Origin: Planctomycetota bacterium
Lineage (GTDB): Bacteria; Planctomycetota; Phycisphaerae; Phycisphaerales; SM1A02
DNA: 47,932 nt
Direction of reading: 5' to 3'
Assembly: GCA_003671025.1 (NCBI GenBank)
Contig: QWPW01000027.1
Location: forward strand, 1-47,932
The notes under the pieces were generated by a model. It was given only the letters and a program-made list of their open reading frames with translations, was not told the origin of the DNA and searched no databases. Made by a program: the position numbers and the translations under genes. Positions 18,429-26,804 of this stretch are shown here, in pieces (within the stretch, counting starts at the first letter, position 1; each line of letters starts with the position of its first letter).

Positions 18429-19073
18429 TCAACGCCTTCGACGCTGGCGCAGCAGACCGGCAGTCAGCGCCAAGGCCGCGGCACTCGGGCCTGGAACAAA
18501 CACGACATGCACATCACCGATCATGCCGTTACTGACGACGATGCGGTGTACAGGAACATCGAAGACAACTCCGCCGAGGCCGTCATTTCCGCCGACCACC
18601 CATCCAGCAATGGTGCCGTCATGGGAGTACGCGCGAAACCCAGCGGAGGGCCACGGCTGAAGCCAAGCGAACGCGGTGATCTCTGTGTCAAAGAGGAGTT
18701 GAGTGCTGCCCTGAGTGGAATAGGCGTACGGCGTGATGGCCCATCCGTCCGGGTCCCCGGCGGGGTTCACGGCCACTGCATAGACATTGTGGGAATCAGA
18801 CGAACTGGCGAGGTGGAGCCCCTCACTGGCCCATTCCTCATTCACTGCCCCGCCATTCCATTCCCGCGACGGCATAAAATCAAAGGTTTGGTAGGGACCG
18901 ACGGCGGATTCCCAATCGGGAAACTCGTCGTAGTAGGTCCAGGGACCAGCGGGCGGGTCGGTATAGCGCGCGAAGGCGGGCGAGGGAGAGCGCTGAGCAA
19001 TCACCGCGAACGCGCTGAGGATCAGAAGCGTCGACGACCATAGCAATTGGCCTGTTTCATTCCACACCTCCAA
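18429..19073 (-). CDS. PEP-CTERM-like secreted protein, probable exosortase substrate (5' end may be frameshifted)
   Basis: About 214 residues, acidic, with many Trp/Tyr/Gly/Ser, and no recognised catalytic domain. The C-terminus VPGPSAAALALTAGLL-RQRRRR has the three parts of a PEP-CTERM sorting tail: a Pro-rich motif (VPGP), a hydrophobic helix and an Arg cluster. The exosortase at 34658 would cut there. The hydrophobic N-terminal segment (STLLILSAFAVIAQ) followed by SPAFA is a plausible signal peptide. The frame can only start at non-ATG codons (TTG at 19073, GTG, or an internal TTG). Yet a strong GGAGGTG site stands 5 nt before an ATG at 19060 in another frame, which gives a basic n-region (MKQANCYGRRRF) and then stops. 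A one-base indel near 19025-19035 would join the two. Confidence 0.7.
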   Translation of the reverse strand: MEVWNETGQLLWSSTLLILSAFAVIAQRSPSPAFARYTDPPAGPWTYYDEFPDWESAVGPYQTFDFMPSREWNGGAVNEEWASEGLHLASSSDSHNVYAVAVNPAGDPDGWAITPYAYSTQGSTQLLFDTEITAFAWLQPWPSAGFRAYSHDGTIAGWVVGGNDGLGGVVFDVPVHRIVVSNGMIGDVHVVFVPGPSAAALALTAGLLRQRRRR

Positions 19074-19376
19074 GTTCGACTTGAATTTCCTCGATCACTT
19101 CCAGCCGCGTTGAGTCCGATTGCGCTTCCAGGAAGCACTCCAGCTCGCCGCAGCACATGCAGCCATACCGCGAGATCACCGCCAAGACTTCCTGCGCGAT
19201 CGGGCGCGAACTCACTCAAACTACTGTGAAACTTCACGGCCGCCAACCTTATTCTGCAAAGTGTGCGGAAAACGACAAATTGCCAGAGGTGATACTGAGG
19301 AGACACGGCCAAGAGATCTTCGCCGCGGCGAAGGCAATCGCATGAGGCAACGCACTCATGGTGATGCCTGTCGAGC

Positions 19377-19629
19377 ATGCTTGGCCAGCAACGCGATGAC
19401 ACCAATCAATGGGACTCCATCGCGCAAAGCGGCGTGCTCCGCTTCAACAATCTCGAGCTGTATCCGCGCGATGAACTGGGCGACACCGGCACGGAGCCAT
19501 GCCGCCGCGTGGCTTTGGGAGTCAAGCTCGAACTCACCAGTGTTGCAACCGTCGTTTGCAACTCCTGCTTCGATGGTTTCACAACGAGGGATGTTGGGTC
19601 ATCCGCGCACAACTGCAGTTGTTGTTCTG
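19377..19629 (+). pseudogene. Decayed copy of the porin 3' end
   Basis: The translated fragment NQWDSIAQSGVLRFNNLELY ... VKLELTSVATVVCNSCFDG matches the porin's NQWGAVAQGGVFLTDNLELY ... VTLELASVATVGCNYYFGG. After that the copy lacks about 38 codons and resumes at the porin's GFTNEGQWVIRS. A missing base (TTCACAACGAG against TTCACCAACGAA) shifts the frame. At DNA level the match continues through the porin stop codon into GTGACGCGATGCGCG. The deletion lies between GGCGG and GGTGG in the intact gene. No 5' part of the gene is visible. The preceding 300 bp (19074-19376) hold nothing I recognise. Confidence 0.88.
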
Positions 19630-19723
19630 AGTGACGCGATGCGCGGAGCTTGCGCGCCCTGTTCTCGCGGATGGAGTCGGCGGTGCGAAGTCGATGCACG
19701 CAATCATCGCGCATCATCGCGGC

Positions 19724-21790
19724 TCACTCCGCGTGCGCGAGGCTCTTCTTCGCCGCGTCTTTCTCGGGCTTGTACACCAGCTCGCCGGCAGTGGGAACGC
19801 CGATGTACTCGAGCGCTTCGTTCATGATGCGCGCGGCACAAGGGCCGGCGAGTGCGCCGCCGCCGTGGGGACCTTTGGTTTTGTCGGGGTCTTCGATGGT
19901 GACCAAGATCGCCAACTTGGGGCGATCAAAGGGCGCGCCCAACAAGAAGCTCGACATGTAGCGGTCATCGAAATATCCGCCGGTGGGCTTGACCAACTGC
20001 GCGGTGCCGGATTTTCCAAACCCGGTGTAGTGCAGGATGTCGATCAACTTTTTGCCCGTGCCTTTGGTGATGACATCCTGCATCACTTCACGCGTGACCA
20101 ACGCCGCGGCTTCGCCCAACACTGGTTGACTCGCGTTCAATGAGTCAATCGTCAGCGGTGCAATTGTGAGTGGCACCATCGATCCATCGCGGCAGAACGC
20201 GGTGAATGCGTGCACCAGTTGCAACGGCGTGACTGCGATGCCTTGACCAAACGAAACCGAAGTTTGCGCGCGCGTCTTGTTGGTCCACTCATCTTTTGGT
20301 GGAAGCAAACCCGCAGTCTCGCCGGGGAGTTCGATGCCGGTCTTTTTGCCAAAGCCAAAGCTCGAGAGACATTGCTGCATCTCTTGTTTGCTCATGCGCA
20401 GCGCGACGGTGGCCATGCCCGCGTTCACCGACTTCACCAAGCAATCAGACCAACTCTTGGTGCCGTAGCTCGACGAGTGTGCTTCGCGAATGGTGCGCTT
20501 GGCTCTGCCATCGCTCACCGTGAGTGGTCCGTCAGGAAGACGAATCGTCTCGTTGCGTTTGGCTTTGCCCAACTGAATGGACCACGCCCAAATGAAGGGC
20601 TTGAAGATCGAACCGGGTTCGAAGGGATCAGTGACCCAGCGCAAACGCGCGAGTGCGGGATCGATCTTGCTCGCGGGATCAAACGCAATCGGCGTGCGAC
20701 CGGTGTTGGTGCGCAGCGTGTCGAACGCGGCAAGAATCTCGCCGGTGTCGACATCGACCACGATGCAACGACCGCCGCCTGCGTTGGATTCTTTGACCGT
20801 CTTGCTGATCTCGCGCTCCACCGCTTCTTGAATCACGATGTCGATGGAGAGACGAACCTCGTCGCCTGCTTCGCCTGCGAAGTAACCACTCGCAGGCACC
20901 GAGATCACTTGACCTTTGTTGTCCGCGAAAAACACCGTGCTGCCGGGAGTCGGCTGCAACATCTTGTCGCCGCGAAACTCCGCGCCGCTGAGACCTGCGC
21001 CATCGAAACCGGTTTTGCCCACCAGCGATGCGGCCATCTCTTCGAAGGGACGCACGCGCACCGACTTGGGTTGCACATGCGCGCCGCGAATGAGCGCGCG
21101 CGGACCCGCGGCGTGCTTGGCTTGCGTGAGCGCTTGCATCTGCTCTTGCGTGAGATCTTCGGCCACGACGACGAAGCGCGGCAAACTGCGCCACTGCTCG
21201 TCAGTCATGTTTTCGTTGAGTGTGTGTAGTTCGACGGGCACTTTGGCCAGGATCGGCGCGGCGATTTGCGCGACCGAGATGCCCAATGGTTTCGCCAACA
21301 TCGAAGCGAGATCAGAAATCGGATCGAGACTCGCAGGCGTGATCGAAGTGAGTGCGACCGTGCTCGTCGTTGCGCTGTCGCGTGCCGCAGCGCGCGCCTT
21401 CGATGCCGCGCGTTCGTTGGCGTCGAGTGCGTCGGTGTAGAGATCGCGCACATCGAGGAAGAGTCGACCGCCAATCGTGTCCAACGCGAGCAATCGTCCC
21501 GCGCGATCGACGATGCGTCCGCGCGGCTCCGAATATTCGGTGCGACGTTGCTGCATCAGTTGTCCGTTGCCGCGCACCATCGAGCGTTGCAGTCGTTCGT
21601 CGGGCGCGGTCTTCAGTTGAATCACGCGCACGGTTGTCGCGGCGATTCCCAGCGCGACGCCACCAACGAGTACGCGCGCCCAATTCGAAATCGAAGGCGC
21701 GCGCGGTGCAGAGGTTGCCGTGGAATGTGCGGGAGAGGTCATCGTTGCTGCGATGTTCGCAGCGAGTGGTTTCGTATCGTGATCACTCAT
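19724..21790 (-). CDS. ftsI: Peptidoglycan transpeptidase of the FtsI/PBP2 class
   Basis: A 688-residue class B penicillin-binding protein that cross-links septal peptidoglycan. It has a single N-terminal membrane anchor (about 37-58) followed by EPRGRIVDRAGRLLALD, the conserved class B motif. The transpeptidase domain has the nucleophile Ser394 in SIFK (394-397), SVN (454-456) and KSGT (593-596). There is no PASTA domain. A low-complexity Ala/Ser/Thr insert lies at about 125-155. The start ATG overlaps the stop of the FtsL-like gene by 4 bp (ATGA), so the two are coupled. It is the last gene of the run; murE, which usually follows, is not in the window. It shows that this lineage keeps septal peptidoglycan synthesis. 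Confidence 0.93.
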   Translation of the reverse strand: MSDHDTKPLAANIAATMTSPAHSTATSAPRAPSISNWARVLVGGVALGIAATTVRVIQLKTAPDERLQRSMVRGNGQLMQQRRTEYSEPRGRIVDRAGRLLALDTIGGRLFLDVRDLYTDALDANERAASKARAAARDSATTSTVALTSITPASLDPISDLASMLAKPLGISVAQIAAPILAKVPVELHTLNENMTDEQWRSLPRFVVVAEDLTQEQMQALTQAKHAAGPRALIRGAHVQPKSVRVRPFEEMAASLVGKTGFDGAGLSGAEFRGDKMLQPTPGSTVFFADNKGQVISVPASGYFAGEAGDEVRLSIDIVIQEAVEREISKTVKESNAGGGRCIVVDVDTGEILAAFDTLRTNTGRTPIAFDPASKIDPALARLRWVTDPFEPGSIFKPFIWAWSIQLGKAKRNETIRLPDGPLTVSDGRAKRTIREAHSSSYGTKSWSDCLVKSVNAGMATVALRMSKQEMQQCLSSFGFGKKTGIELPGETAGLLPPKDEWTNKTRAQTSVSFGQGIAVTPLQLVHAFTAFCRDGSMVPLTIAPLTIDSLNASQPVLGEAAALVTREVMQDVITKGTGKKLIDILHYTGFGKSGTAQLVKPTGGYFDDRYMSSFLLGAPFDRPKLAILVTIEDPDKTKGPHGGGALAGPCAARIMNEALEYIGVPTAGELVYKPEKDAAKKSLAHAE

Positions 21791-22233
21791 CCGCCGAACC
21801 CTTCTTGATGTCGATCGCGTTGCGTCTGTGTGATCAGTCCACCATCGCGTCCATTGCCGATCATGCTGTCATCGATGGCGCCGAGCGATTCGTTGGTCGC
21901 ACTCGCGGGGTCATAGCGAAACGGAATTGGCTTGAAACCCCGTTTGAAACCGCTGTTAAAACCACTGTTGTGCAGAATGTTGTGGAAGCCGTTGGTGCTC
22001 GACTTGTCCGCGCCGTGCTTGGCCAGCGCGGTGACCTTCTCGCGCAAACGATCGGGTCGCACCATGGCCGCGACTTTCGCTTGCAGCACAGTGCGCTCGC
22101 GCTCTTGAGTCTGCATGCGAAAGTGAATGCGGCTGATCTCGGCCGCGGCATCGATGCGCTGTTGGCGATTCACCAACAGCGCGCCAAACATCGCGCCCAA
22201 CACAATGATCACTGTCGCAAGCTTCGCAAACAT
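21787..22233 (-). CDS. FtsL-like small bitopic division protein
   Basis: A 148-residue protein, starting at ATG 22233 with GGAGG 4 nt upstream. The N-terminal transmembrane helix (LATVIIVLGAMFGALLVN) is followed by an amphipathic coiled-coil-like stretch (ISRIHFRMQTQERERTVLQA) containing PDRLREKV. This is the size, topology and position (directly before ftsI) of FtsL, which recruits and activates FtsW/FtsI. FtsL sequences diverge too far for certainty from sequence alone. The C-terminal 60 residues are Asn/Gly/Phe-rich and not typical. It overlaps ftsI by 4 bp. Confidence 0.7.
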   Translation of the reverse strand: MFAKLATVIIVLGAMFGALLVNRQQRIDAAAEISRIHFRMQTQERERTVLQAKVAAMVRPDRLREKVTALAKHGADKSSTNGFHNILHNSGFNSGFKRGFKPIPFRYDPASATNESLGAIDDSMIGNGRDGGLITQTQRDRHQEGFGG

Positions 22234-22291
22234 TAGGCCTCCATGCCTGTCTGTCCCAACACAGCATCTTCGCCGTTCACTCAATGCGCGT

Positions 22292-23056
22292 TCAGTTGCT
22301 CGCGAGTGCGTAACGCAACTCAGTGCCGCGCTTGAGGTTCTTCGCAGTGACGCCAGGATTGAGCTCGACGATCTGCTCCCACTTGGTTCCGTCGCCGTAG
22401 ACGCGTGTGGCAATCTTGTACAGCGTGTCGCCATCACTCACGGTGATCTTGCCGTACTTGGAAACTTCAGGAGTGATCTCGCGGCCAAAGTTTTGATCGG
22501 GGTCTGTGATCACCAATCGCTGCGGCTCGCCACCAAAGTCCGGTGTTGGCGCAGGAGCAAGACTCGGATCGAGCACCTCAATCGGCGGCACGTTGAGCAC
22601 CTTGCCGATCTTGAGCTTCGAGGGATCGATGTCGTTGAACTTCGCGAGCGCCTCACCGAGCGCGCGCTTGCCGTAGTACTTCTTGGCGATGTCGCTGGGA
22701 TATTCGCCCTTGGCCACGGTGTGTGTGCGCATCGTTGGCGTGCCGTTGATCGGCCCACCCGCGCGCATTCCCGCGTCACCATTGCGCGGCTCCACGATGT
22801 CGATCGGACCAGTCGCAATGCGATGCTCGCCATCACTGGCGATTTCGGCTGCGGCGGGTTCATTGATTTGTTCACCGAACTCGCGCGGCGCTGCTTGGCT
22901 TCCGCCGGGCAGACCAGCTTTCACCAGCATCGGTAGCGAGGTGTCGGGGTTGGCGAGTTGCGCAGTGCGCGCAGAGAGATGGTCGGAAACCAAGATGCCC
23001 ACGAAGAGCAGAAGTCCGAAACCAATGACCATTGCTAATTTGTTTTCGCGCGTCAT
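22292..23056 (-). CDS. LysM-domain membrane protein
   Basis: A 254-residue protein with an N-terminal membrane anchor (MVIGFGLLLFVGILVSDHL) and two LysM-like repeats. The first is THTVAKGEYPSDIAKKYYGK to about NVPP (residues 125-175). The second, at the C-terminus, is ITVSDGDTLYKIATRVYGDG to ELRYAL. LysM repeats bind the glycan chains of peptidoglycan. AAGGAAG lies 7 nt before the start. It sits between rsmH (201 bp upstream) and the FtsL-like gene (58 bp downstream), where most bacteria have nothing. A septal peptidoglycan-binding or anchoring role is the natural inference. Confidence 0.88.
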   Translation of the reverse strand: MTRENKLAMVIGFGLLLFVGILVSDHLSARTAQLANPDTSLPMLVKAGLPGGSQAAPREFGEQINEPAAAEIASDGEHRIATGPIDIVEPRNGDAGMRAGGPINGTPTMRTHTVAKGEYPSDIAKKYYGKRALGEALAKFNDIDPSKLKIGKVLNVPPIEVLDPSLAPAPTPDFGGEPQRLVITDPDQNFGREITPEVSKYGKITVSDGDTLYKIATRVYGDGTKWEQIVELNPGVTAKNLKRGTELRYALASN

Positions 23057-23257
23057 GACTGAGCTTCCTTGCTACAGCCTTGCTGCTCGCGCCTTGTCGT
23101 CCTTCGCGCGCACCTCGCGGCACGCTCGCCTGTCGGACGACTTCGGCAACTCTCGCACCAAGTTGTTCTTGCTTGTTCCGACACGCGCTCACATCGCACA
23201 GTGGATGGTGTGCGCGCATCGGATGACTGTCACTATGAATTCCAAGTTACGCGGAAG

Positions 23258-24262
23258 TCACAGTTTCTCGGGCATTTTCGAGTGGCCGACCATGGCCGCT
23301 CGCAATTTCGCTGATCGACTCCGCGGATTGGCCGCGGATTCGGAGTCGGATGATACCAATGCACCGTCGGTGATTTCGCGCGCGAGATCGTTCTTGCGCA
23401 TGTCGACGAAGCACTGCTTCACGAGTCGATCTTCGAGGCTATGAAACCCGATGATCGCAACGCGTGCACCACACGCAAGCCAACTCGGACGACCGTCATG
23501 CACGCGACGCGCGGCAGTGCTCACTGATCCGAGCATCGCAGAGAGCGCGCTCAGTTCGTCGTTCACCGCAATACGCAGCGCTTGGAAAGTCTTCGTTGCT
23601 GGATGCAATCGTGAAGTGTGTGCACGTGCGCCGTACGCGCTTCGCACCAAATCCGCGAGTTGCACCGTGTGTAAGATCGGCGCATCGCGACGGGCTGCGA
23701 CAATTTTTGCGGCGATCTTTCGACCAAGTGGTTCTTCTCCGTACCGTTGAAGAATGTCGGCGAGGTCTCGCTCACTTGTAGTGTTCACGAGATGCGCAGC
23801 GGTCATTCCAGCGGCGGGATCGAGTCGCATGTCGAGCGGACCCTCGCGCATGAAACTCAAGCCGCGCGCGGGGTCGTCCACTTGATTCGACGCGAAGCCG
23901 AGATCGGCGAGGACGAGATCGGCCACCACGCCCATCCGCTCGAGTTCGCGCGCGACCGATGCGAAGCTCGCATGCACCGTGTCCGGGCGAATCGAACTCA
24001 CCGCTTCCACACGCGCCGCCGAGTAGGCGAGGTTCGCCGCATCGACGTCGAAAAGAATGACGCGGCCCGTGGCTCCCAGGCGCTGCGCGACGAGTGCTGC
24101 ATGTCCACCGCGTCCTGCAGTCAAATCAACGTAAACCTGTCCCAGCTTCGGATCGAGCGCGCTGAGCGTTTCCTCAGCCAGCACAGGGAGATGCCCAACC
24201 TCGTTTTCGCTGTCAAAACGCGGTTCGGGGGCGCCATCGATTGGTTGTTTTGACTGATTCAA
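23258..24262 (-). CDS. rsmH: 16S rRNA (cytosine-1402-N4) methyltransferase
   Basis: RsmH (MraW) uses SAM to methylate C1402 in the ribosomal P-site. Recognisable parts are HLPVLAEETLSAL, the SAM site YVDLTAGRGGHAALVAQRLG, LFDVDAANL, VLADLGFASNQVDDPARGLS with PLDMRLDP, and IIGFHSLEDRLVKQCF near the C-terminus. At 334 residues it is the normal length. The only plausible start is TTG at 24262, which overlaps the stop of the WecA-type gene (TCTTGA), so translation is probably coupled. In most bacteria rsmH opens the division cluster after mraZ; here mraZ is absent and a polysaccharide gene precedes it. Confidence 0.95.
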   Translation of the reverse strand: MNQSKQPIDGAPEPRFDSENEVGHLPVLAEETLSALDPKLGQVYVDLTAGRGGHAALVAQRLGATGRVILFDVDAANLAYSAARVEAVSSIRPDTVHASFASVARELERMGVVADLVLADLGFASNQVDDPARGLSFMREGPLDMRLDPAAGMTAAHLVNTTSERDLADILQRYGEEPLGRKIAAKIVAARRDAPILHTVQLADLVRSAYGARAHTSRLHPATKTFQALRIAVNDELSALSAMLGSVSTAARRVHDGRPSWLACGARVAIIGFHSLEDRLVKQCFVDMRKNDLAREITDGALVSSDSESAANPRSRSAKLRAAMVGHSKMPEKL

Positions 24263-25638
24263 GATTTCGCGGTGGTGCCGAGTGTCGGCTTGGAGTGATT
24301 GGCCACGGGCGACTTGGTGGGCGCGATTGCCGCCGGAGTCAGACTCGGCGAGGCCTCGTCCTCATGCGGCTGCGCGAGCCAACGGGTGCGCAACGCGGTC
24401 TTCAAGCCGACCGCTGCGATCAATCCAAAGAGCACGATGGCGGCGGCGTACACGATGCGCAGTCGAACGACTTGCTCGATCGCGAGATAGCCGAGCACCA
24501 CTCCGAGCACGCCAAACGCAAAGGTCAACGCGTACAGCGAAACCACGGCGCGCTTGACGCCGCCGAGCGCGCGCTTGGCGAGATGGTGAATGTGATTGGC
24601 ATCGGCCGCCGACATCGAAACGCCCGCGAGCTTGCGACGCAATATCGCGAGCGATGTGTCCATGATGGGCAACGCGAAGATGATCAGTCCCGCGAACACC
24701 AAATGCGTGTCGCCGTTTTCACCCAGCAGCAGAATGCTCACGACTAAGAGATAGCCGATCAACAGGCTGCCGCAGTCGCCGAGAAAAATAACCGCGGGGT
24801 TGAAGTTCCACGGCAAGAACCCAAGTACACCACCGAGCAACGCAAGACACAACACGATGCGCACGCCGGCCATCGATTCAAACGGATCTTCGATGGTCAA
24901 GCTCGCCGCGAGCAATAGTGCTAACGCGAGCAACGCAGTGGACATGATTCCTGCAGTACCCGCGCACAGTCCGTCGAGGCCATCGATGAGATTCATCGCG
25001 TTGCATCCACCAACAACAAAGATGGCGATGAGCGCAGTGCCCGACCAGTAGAAGACATCGCTCGAGTACACGAGCATCGGTCCCATCGTGAGCAATACGG
25101 TTTCAGGTGAACCGAGAAACGGAGTCAGCGCGCCCTCGGCCACGCGCGTCCCGATGTCTTGCACGGCCAATGCCGCCGCGGCGACAAGTTGTCCAGCAAT
25201 CTTGAGTCGCGGATCCCAGCCCCACACATCGTCGGCGAGCCCGGTGAACGTGATCGCGAGAATGCCCACCACAATCGAGATTGGCACCGGCCCGAGTGTT
25301 CCCGCGGGACCATCCACCAACACATAGCTGAACGTGATCGCGGCCATCACGCCTAAAAACAGCGCAAAGCCGCCGAGATACGCGATGGGATATTTGTGTT
25401 GCTTGCGCGCCTCGTTGGGCTTGTCGACGATTTCCATTTCGACGGCAAGACGTCGCACAAACGGCGTGGCAATCAAGGTCACCAAGAACGCGACGAGGAA
25501 CACGCCCGCGTATCCGTTGAGCATCTCCAACACACCAAACTTTGCGGGCCCGAACAATCCTGACGACTGCGCAATCCCTTCGAGCTCGGGAATTCCCGGC
25601 ATCGTCAACGGGGCTATCGGCGTCGTCAGCTGCGACAT
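24259..25638 (-). CDS. Polyprenyl-phosphate sugar-1-phosphate transferase, WecA/TagO type
   Basis: A polytopic membrane enzyme of 459 residues that loads the first sugar-phosphate (usually GlcNAc-1-P) onto undecaprenyl phosphate. Visible motifs are DKPNEARKQHKYPIAYLGG, the Asp pair GLADDVWGWDPRLK, NLIDGLDGL, FLGDCGSLLIGY and ADANHIHH. The HIHH form is that of WecA/TagO. MraY has an HHH motif of another shape, so despite the neighbouring rsmH and ftsI I do not call it mraY. GGGAG lies 8 nt before the ATG. It overlaps the epimerase gene by 13 bp and rsmH by 4 bp. Likely role: initiation of the exopolysaccharide made by this locus. Confidence 0.88.
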   Translation of the reverse strand: MSQLTTPIAPLTMPGIPELEGIAQSSGLFGPAKFGVLEMLNGYAGVFLVAFLVTLIATPFVRRLAVEMEIVDKPNEARKQHKYPIAYLGGFALFLGVMAAITFSYVLVDGPAGTLGPVPISIVVGILAITFTGLADDVWGWDPRLKIAGQLVAAAALAVQDIGTRVAEGALTPFLGSPETVLLTMGPMLVYSSDVFYWSGTALIAIFVVGGCNAMNLIDGLDGLCAGTAGIMSTALLALALLLAASLTIEDPFESMAGVRIVLCLALLGGVLGFLPWNFNPAVIFLGDCGSLLIGYLLVVSILLLGENGDTHLVFAGLIIFALPIMDTSLAILRRKLAGVSMSAADANHIHHLAKRALGGVKRAVVSLYALTFAFGVLGVVLGYLAIEQVVRLRIVYAAAIVLFGLIAAVGLKTALRTRWLAQPHEDEASPSLTPAAIAPTKSPVANHSKPTLGTTAKS

Positions 25639-26708
25639 GGAGTCGCTCCCTGTTTGTGCTGATCGTCGCGCGGACCGTGACCGACATGGCCTGCGTGACT
25701 GCCCGACGCTTCGCGTTGGCTCATCTCCTGCGCGAGGTCGCGCACAGTTTGCTGCAACAGAATGCGCGGCGTGAAACCAATCGCCTCGCGAATGCGTGTG
25801 AGATTTGGTTGTCGCACCGTGAGATCATCAAACCCGGCGGAAAATGCTTCCGCGTAGGGAACCATGCGCACTTTGCTTTTCGAACCAAGCGTCGCGATGA
25901 CAACACGTGCCAACTCGATGATGGAGATCGATTCTTCGCGACCGATGTTGAACACGCGGCCGTGACATGCTGACGTCTCGAGCAGCTTGGGGAGTACGGG
26001 CACGACATCGCGCACATCGCAGAAACATCGCGATTGCTCGCCATTTCCGTGCACTTCGAGATCGCGATCTTCGAGCGCCGCCGCCACAAAGCGCGGCAAC
26101 ACCATTCCGTACTCGCCGATTTGACGCGGACCGACGGTGTTGAAAAACCGAGCGATCACCATGGGCAATCCATGCTCGCGGTGATACGCCAACGCGAGAT
26201 ACTCATCGATCGCCTTCGAGCACGCGTAACACCAGCGACTGAATCCCGTGGATCCGTACACGACATCGTCGTCTTCGCTCATGGGCACGCGAATGCCTTT
26301 GCCATAGACCTCGCTGGTCGATGCGATCAACACCGGCAGCGAGCGCTCCGCGCAAAAACGCAACACCACGCTGGTTTCATGGACATTGGTTTCGATGGTG
26401 TGAATTGGTTTCTCCACCACCAGTCGCACGCCAACTGCTGCGGCGAGGTGATAGACGCAGTCGTAATCCAACGGCGAGAGTCTTGGCAGTTCCGTCGAAA
26501 CATCGCCTTCGATGACGCGATAGCGATCGCATCGCGAGGCAACACGACGCACGATTTCGGGATTCGCGCGTCGTCCCGTCGAGAAGTTGTCCACGATGGT
26601 GACGGTGTCGCCACGATCGAGCAACAACTCCGACAAGTGCGAACCTATGAAACCGCCACCACCAGTAATGAGCACACGGAGTGGTCGATGCGAAGTCGCC
26701 TGAGTCAT
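25626..26708 (-). CDS. NAD-dependent nucleotide-sugar epimerase/dehydratase
   Basis: A 360-residue extended short-chain dehydrogenase. The NAD site is ITGGGGFIGSHLSELL and the acidic residue after beta-2 lies in VDNFSTG. The catalytic residues appear in IASTSEVYGK and YACSKAIDE (YxxxK). The substrate side has RFFNTVGPRQ. The nearest families are UDP-glucuronate decarboxylase (UXS), dTDP-glucose dehydratase and UDP-glucose 4-epimerase; STSEVYG and NTVGPRQ lean to UXS. It should supply a UDP-sugar for the polysaccharide. AGGAA precedes the ATG. The last 30 or so residues are His/Gly/Arg-rich and overlap the start of the next gene, so they are probably not conserved. Confidence 0.88.
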   Translation of the reverse strand: MTQATSHRPLRVLITGGGGFIGSHLSELLLDRGDTVTIVDNFSTGRRANPEIVRRVASRCDRYRVIEGDVSTELPRLSPLDYDCVYHLAAAVGVRLVVEKPIHTIETNVHETSVVLRFCAERSLPVLIASTSEVYGKGIRVPMSEDDDVVYGSTGFSRWCYACSKAIDEYLALAYHREHGLPMVIARFFNTVGPRQIGEYGMVLPRFVAAALEDRDLEVHGNGEQSRCFCDVRDVVPVLPKLLETSACHGRVFNIGREESISIIELARVVIATLGSKSKVRMVPYAEAFSAGFDDLTVRQPNLTRIREAIGFTPRILLQQTVRDLAQEMSQREASGSHAGHVGHGPRDDQHKQGATPCRS

Positions 26709-26804
26709 CTTGAATTCCTGAAAACGCTGCCGCTCTCGCTGTCACGTCGCGAGGCGAGCACACCAATCGCAACGCGCAAGACGCGCGTGCGTCACACCCG
26801 TTGC

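Noticed and set aside
19022-19405. A 127-codon minus-strand frame upstream of the PEP-CTERM gene
   Set aside because: Only its last 12 codons, from ATG 19060, have a ribosome site; the rest has no recognisable features.
24259-25638. Calling the membrane transferase mraY because it abuts rsmH
   Set aside because: The HIHH and DD motifs are of the WecA/TagO type and the other neighbours are polysaccharide genes.
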